From assembly GCF_051020975.1 (NCBI RefSeq), contig NC_135042.1, positions 6,533,888 through 6,597,887 on the forward strand: a DNA stretch of 64,000 nucleotides. Direction: 5' to 3'. A program made the position numbers and the translations under genes. Shown piece after piece: positions 61,465 to 64,000 of the stretch (its first letter is position 1; each line of letters begins with the position of its first letter). This DNA comes from Osmia lignaria lignaria. Its lineage: Eukaryota; Arthropoda; Insecta; Hymenoptera; Megachilidae. Under the pieces are notes generated by a model. It saw only the letters and a program-made list of their open reading frames with translations. It had not been told where the DNA came from and searched no databases.

Positions 61465-62561
61465 TTGGCGTTGCAATGAAACGCTTTCACATGTATCGGA
61501 TGTACCTTTTGTTTAATTAATCTAAATTTAGAATGCTTCAATCCATAGACTCTCGATCACTTTCTCATTAGATACAAAGTTCTTCTATTATTAATTTGAT
61601 GATTAAAAATTTATATCTTCATCGTTTTAACAAACTACGAACAGCACTGATTATTGTAACACTTATTACACTTTTTACCACTGATTCACCTGAACACATA
61701 CGATTAATTAAGATAGGTTTTTTTTTATTTAATTTATTAACGATATCCGGACATTGGCGGATCTTACGTGGAGTAGTTGGAAGGTTCTCGGTGGGAATGC
61801 ATTTTTTACGTTTGGCGGCGTCAAGAGAGTCGCGGAAGAAGCGGTCCGAAATCGCAGCAGCGTCGTCGCGTGATTATTTTCGGTAGCGAGCATTCGGCAT
61901 TCGTATTTACAACGAATACAAGGGCGTTATTCGTGATCCACCGCGAGAGCATGCGCGAGCGTACTCACCAGTGGAAGAGGATGGTCTTCCTGTTCTCGTC
62001 GAAAATAGACGTCGAGAAGACTTCGTGCTACCCTCTCAAATGGCCGCTCTTCTTATGAGTCTGCACCGCTAAATATTGATACGATTATCTTTCAACCGCA
62101 CGATTTTTATTATTTCGACCGAATTCTAAGGAACCGTCTGTGTTCGCTTGAAATACAACGATAACTGTTTCCAGGAATGATAGGAACTTTGTCTTTTTCT
62201 AATTTTACATCACTGTTGGTTTAAATAGGCTCGACTAAAATAACTACTGTACGCGAGTCTGGTATGACTTTTCATTGATGATGTTTACTTACTGACGCGC
62301 CGATGTTAACACTTACATGTTTGAGCTACTGTGTAGATTCCGAATGATCTTTTTTCTTTTTAGTTGTAACAACACATTTCGAATGGTTTTCTTAAGCATG
62401 ATACTGTTTTATTATTTTTGGATTCGTGGAAAGGAGGAATGAAATTTCTTCGAGAAATCGGTATTCGATTCGATGGATTCAGACTAGGATTATCCGCCCA
62501 GAGATATTTATAATTTATTCGGGTTATTTAAGATTATGTTAGAAATGAAAACGTAAACAGG
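61465..62561. other. Spacer with 5' exon of the large gene
   Basis: Contains a GC-richer block at about 61790-62050. On the minus strand this block ends in the strong donor GTGAGT at 61968, probably the non-coding first exon of the large gene. No other gene supported. Confidence 0.5.
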
Positions 62562-63961
62562 CTATTCCTGCATCGGTAACCGGGTTAGGTCAGGCATTTG
62601 CAATCCAACAACCGCTACACCTGTAATCGTTAGATTAATCTCAGTACATCGAGTAAACATCTTGAAGCTTAAATCAGAGATTTCATTTACTTACTCAGTA
62701 GCATTCCTGATACGAAGAAAATACTGTGGAAACAGTGTACGTTTAAAAAGAGTTTTGTAAAAAAGTCGAGCAAATGTGGGAGTATTCTTGTAAATCCGAT
62801 AGCGGTACCTCTAAAAGTAAGTGAAATTAAAGAAAATTTTTATTTTGTTGTGAGAAAAAATATTGATGACCGACCTTATACCAGTAAAATAATTCTCCAA
62901 TATTAATATTGTGGTTGATGTATTGCAAATGGCATACGTTGCTAGAGTAGTCATTGAAAGAACGAGTTGCATTACATGGTGAACTGTAAATACTAAAGCA
63001 AGACATGTTGCAGCTCCTATTAATCCCGAAAATACTGAAAATACAGTAAAAATGATGTAATATAATGTAAAATGAAAAAAGCATTAATATGATTACTGAA
63101 GAGGTCACCGGTGACCAGCATTGCAAATTAGATGGATTCAAATAATTTAAAGAAAATAGAATATTTACCAAGAAATATTTTTCTGCCGACAGTGTCGATT
63201 CCAATTACCAGTAAAATCTCCGCTAGTATGTAGCTCAAGGATAGATACAAAAGAAGTTCGAAACGATCGATATTTATTTCCTGACAATTGTGTAAAAATC
63301 CCATTACCATATTCTGTATATCGATAGTACAATTATTTTCTTTGGATTTATCCAAATTTTCCATTCCTTCGAGTAATTGGGTTTTCCATAGTGCGAACCA
63401 AGCGATTCTAATTATTGAAGTTATACATAATTTAATGTACATCATCTATAATCTACATTAGTTATTACCCAGGAAATTGCAGACAACTAATAATAATTGC
63501 CAATATGGTAATACGTGCGAATGGTGTTTCAAATATATTTCCAACACGTTTACATGTCTTCAGACAAAATATCTCTATTGTTTTAAAAATACCATTCTTC
63601 TCGATCTCGTTCCATTCATCTGATCGCACACAATTATCGAAATTGCTCGACTAAAATAATAAAATCTTGTAAAATAAAACGGGACATTATTAATATAAAT
63701 TATTAATATAAAATTGTCATACTGGATAAGTATTAGCATGTTTCGATGTATTAATTGCATACATCTGTTGAAGTATTGCGAGTGTTTCTTCCTGCCGTTG
63801 ACGATAAAGCATGTATCTGGGACTTGCTGGTAATAAACTAACTGCACATGCCATGATTAAATTCGGCACACCACCTATTCCAGCAAGTATCCGCCAAGAA
63901 TTTGGTCGAAACTTGTTATCTTGAAATCGTAGGATGGAAGGCATAAGCAACCATGAAAATC
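62562..63961 (-). CDS. SV2-like MFS transporter, 3' part
   Basis: Major facilitator transporter of the synaptic vesicle protein 2 / SVOP-like group, integral membrane. Only the last six exons are in the window (minus): 63961-63723, 63650-63469, 63407-63169, 63034-62882, 62808-62695 and 62620-62562, with consistent phases. The first begins with two bases of a split codon, so the gene continues past 64000. Evidence: SWRILAGIGGVPNL, then LLPASPRYML and a MYAINTSKHANTYP segment matching the SV2 pattern between TM6 and the central loop; then a Cys-containing lumenal loop and TM7-12 (ISCLQFPG, LAEILLVIGIDTVGRKIFL with the DxxGRK loop, NYFTGTAIGFTRILP). Ends in MPDLTRLPMQE. Substrate unknown. Confidence 0.88.
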
Positions 63962-64000
63962 CTATTTACAATTATGATAAAATATTTAAAAAATATTTAG

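Overview
The window is nuclear DNA of an insect, most likely a bee or another hymenopteran. It is AT-rich, its genes have many short GT-AG introns (about 65-500 nt), and it encodes an insect gustatory receptor and an atonal bHLH protein beside ordinary eukaryotic housekeeping genes. All exon models below were built by hand from splice motifs, reading phase and remembered family sequences. In every multi-exon model the phases add up to whole codons, but none was checked by alignment.

The left third (2.5-23.3 kb) is a dense gene cluster: a gustatory receptor (+), a cytosolic Hsc70 (-) with heat-shock elements in its promoter, Mlh1 (+), mitochondrial GrpE (-), the DEAH-box helicase Dhx15/Prp43 (-), nucleoporin Nup43 (-) and the spliceosomal WD40 protein Smu1 (+). 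Hsc70 and GrpE are partners by function in chaperone cycles, and Dhx15 and Smu1 both act on the spliceosome. Neighbouring promoters are mostly close together or divergent. A 197-bp MITE-like element lies between Hsc70 and Mlh1, and a perfect 93-bp inverted repeat lies between Nup43 and Smu1.

From 23.3 to 45.8 kb is a gene desert with a single-exon atonal gene at 39.46-40.27 kb. The desert is AT-rich with scattered GC-richer islands, which I read as likely enhancers. A 26-27-bp module with two E-boxes occurs twice upstream of atonal.

The most unusual region is 46.4-52.7 kb. It has no convincing long reading frame but holds a dense series of perfect or near-perfect RNA hairpins. At its centre are five tandem copies of a ~385-nt domain arranged as an A-B-A-B-C higher-order repeat, with runs of 64-bp minisatellite. 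The copies differ by paired changes that keep helices intact. GNRA and UUCG tetraloops and G.U pairs read correctly only on the + strand. A ~27-bp helix can close the whole 3.5-kb array. I interpret this as an undescribed large structured non-coding RNA locus.

The right end holds a 12-coding-exon minus-strand gene (53.1-61.5 kb) for an unrecognised, mostly disordered ~1844-residue protein. A complete two-exon plus-strand gene is nested in one of its introns. The 3' part of an SV2-like major facilitator transporter (-) runs off the window end.
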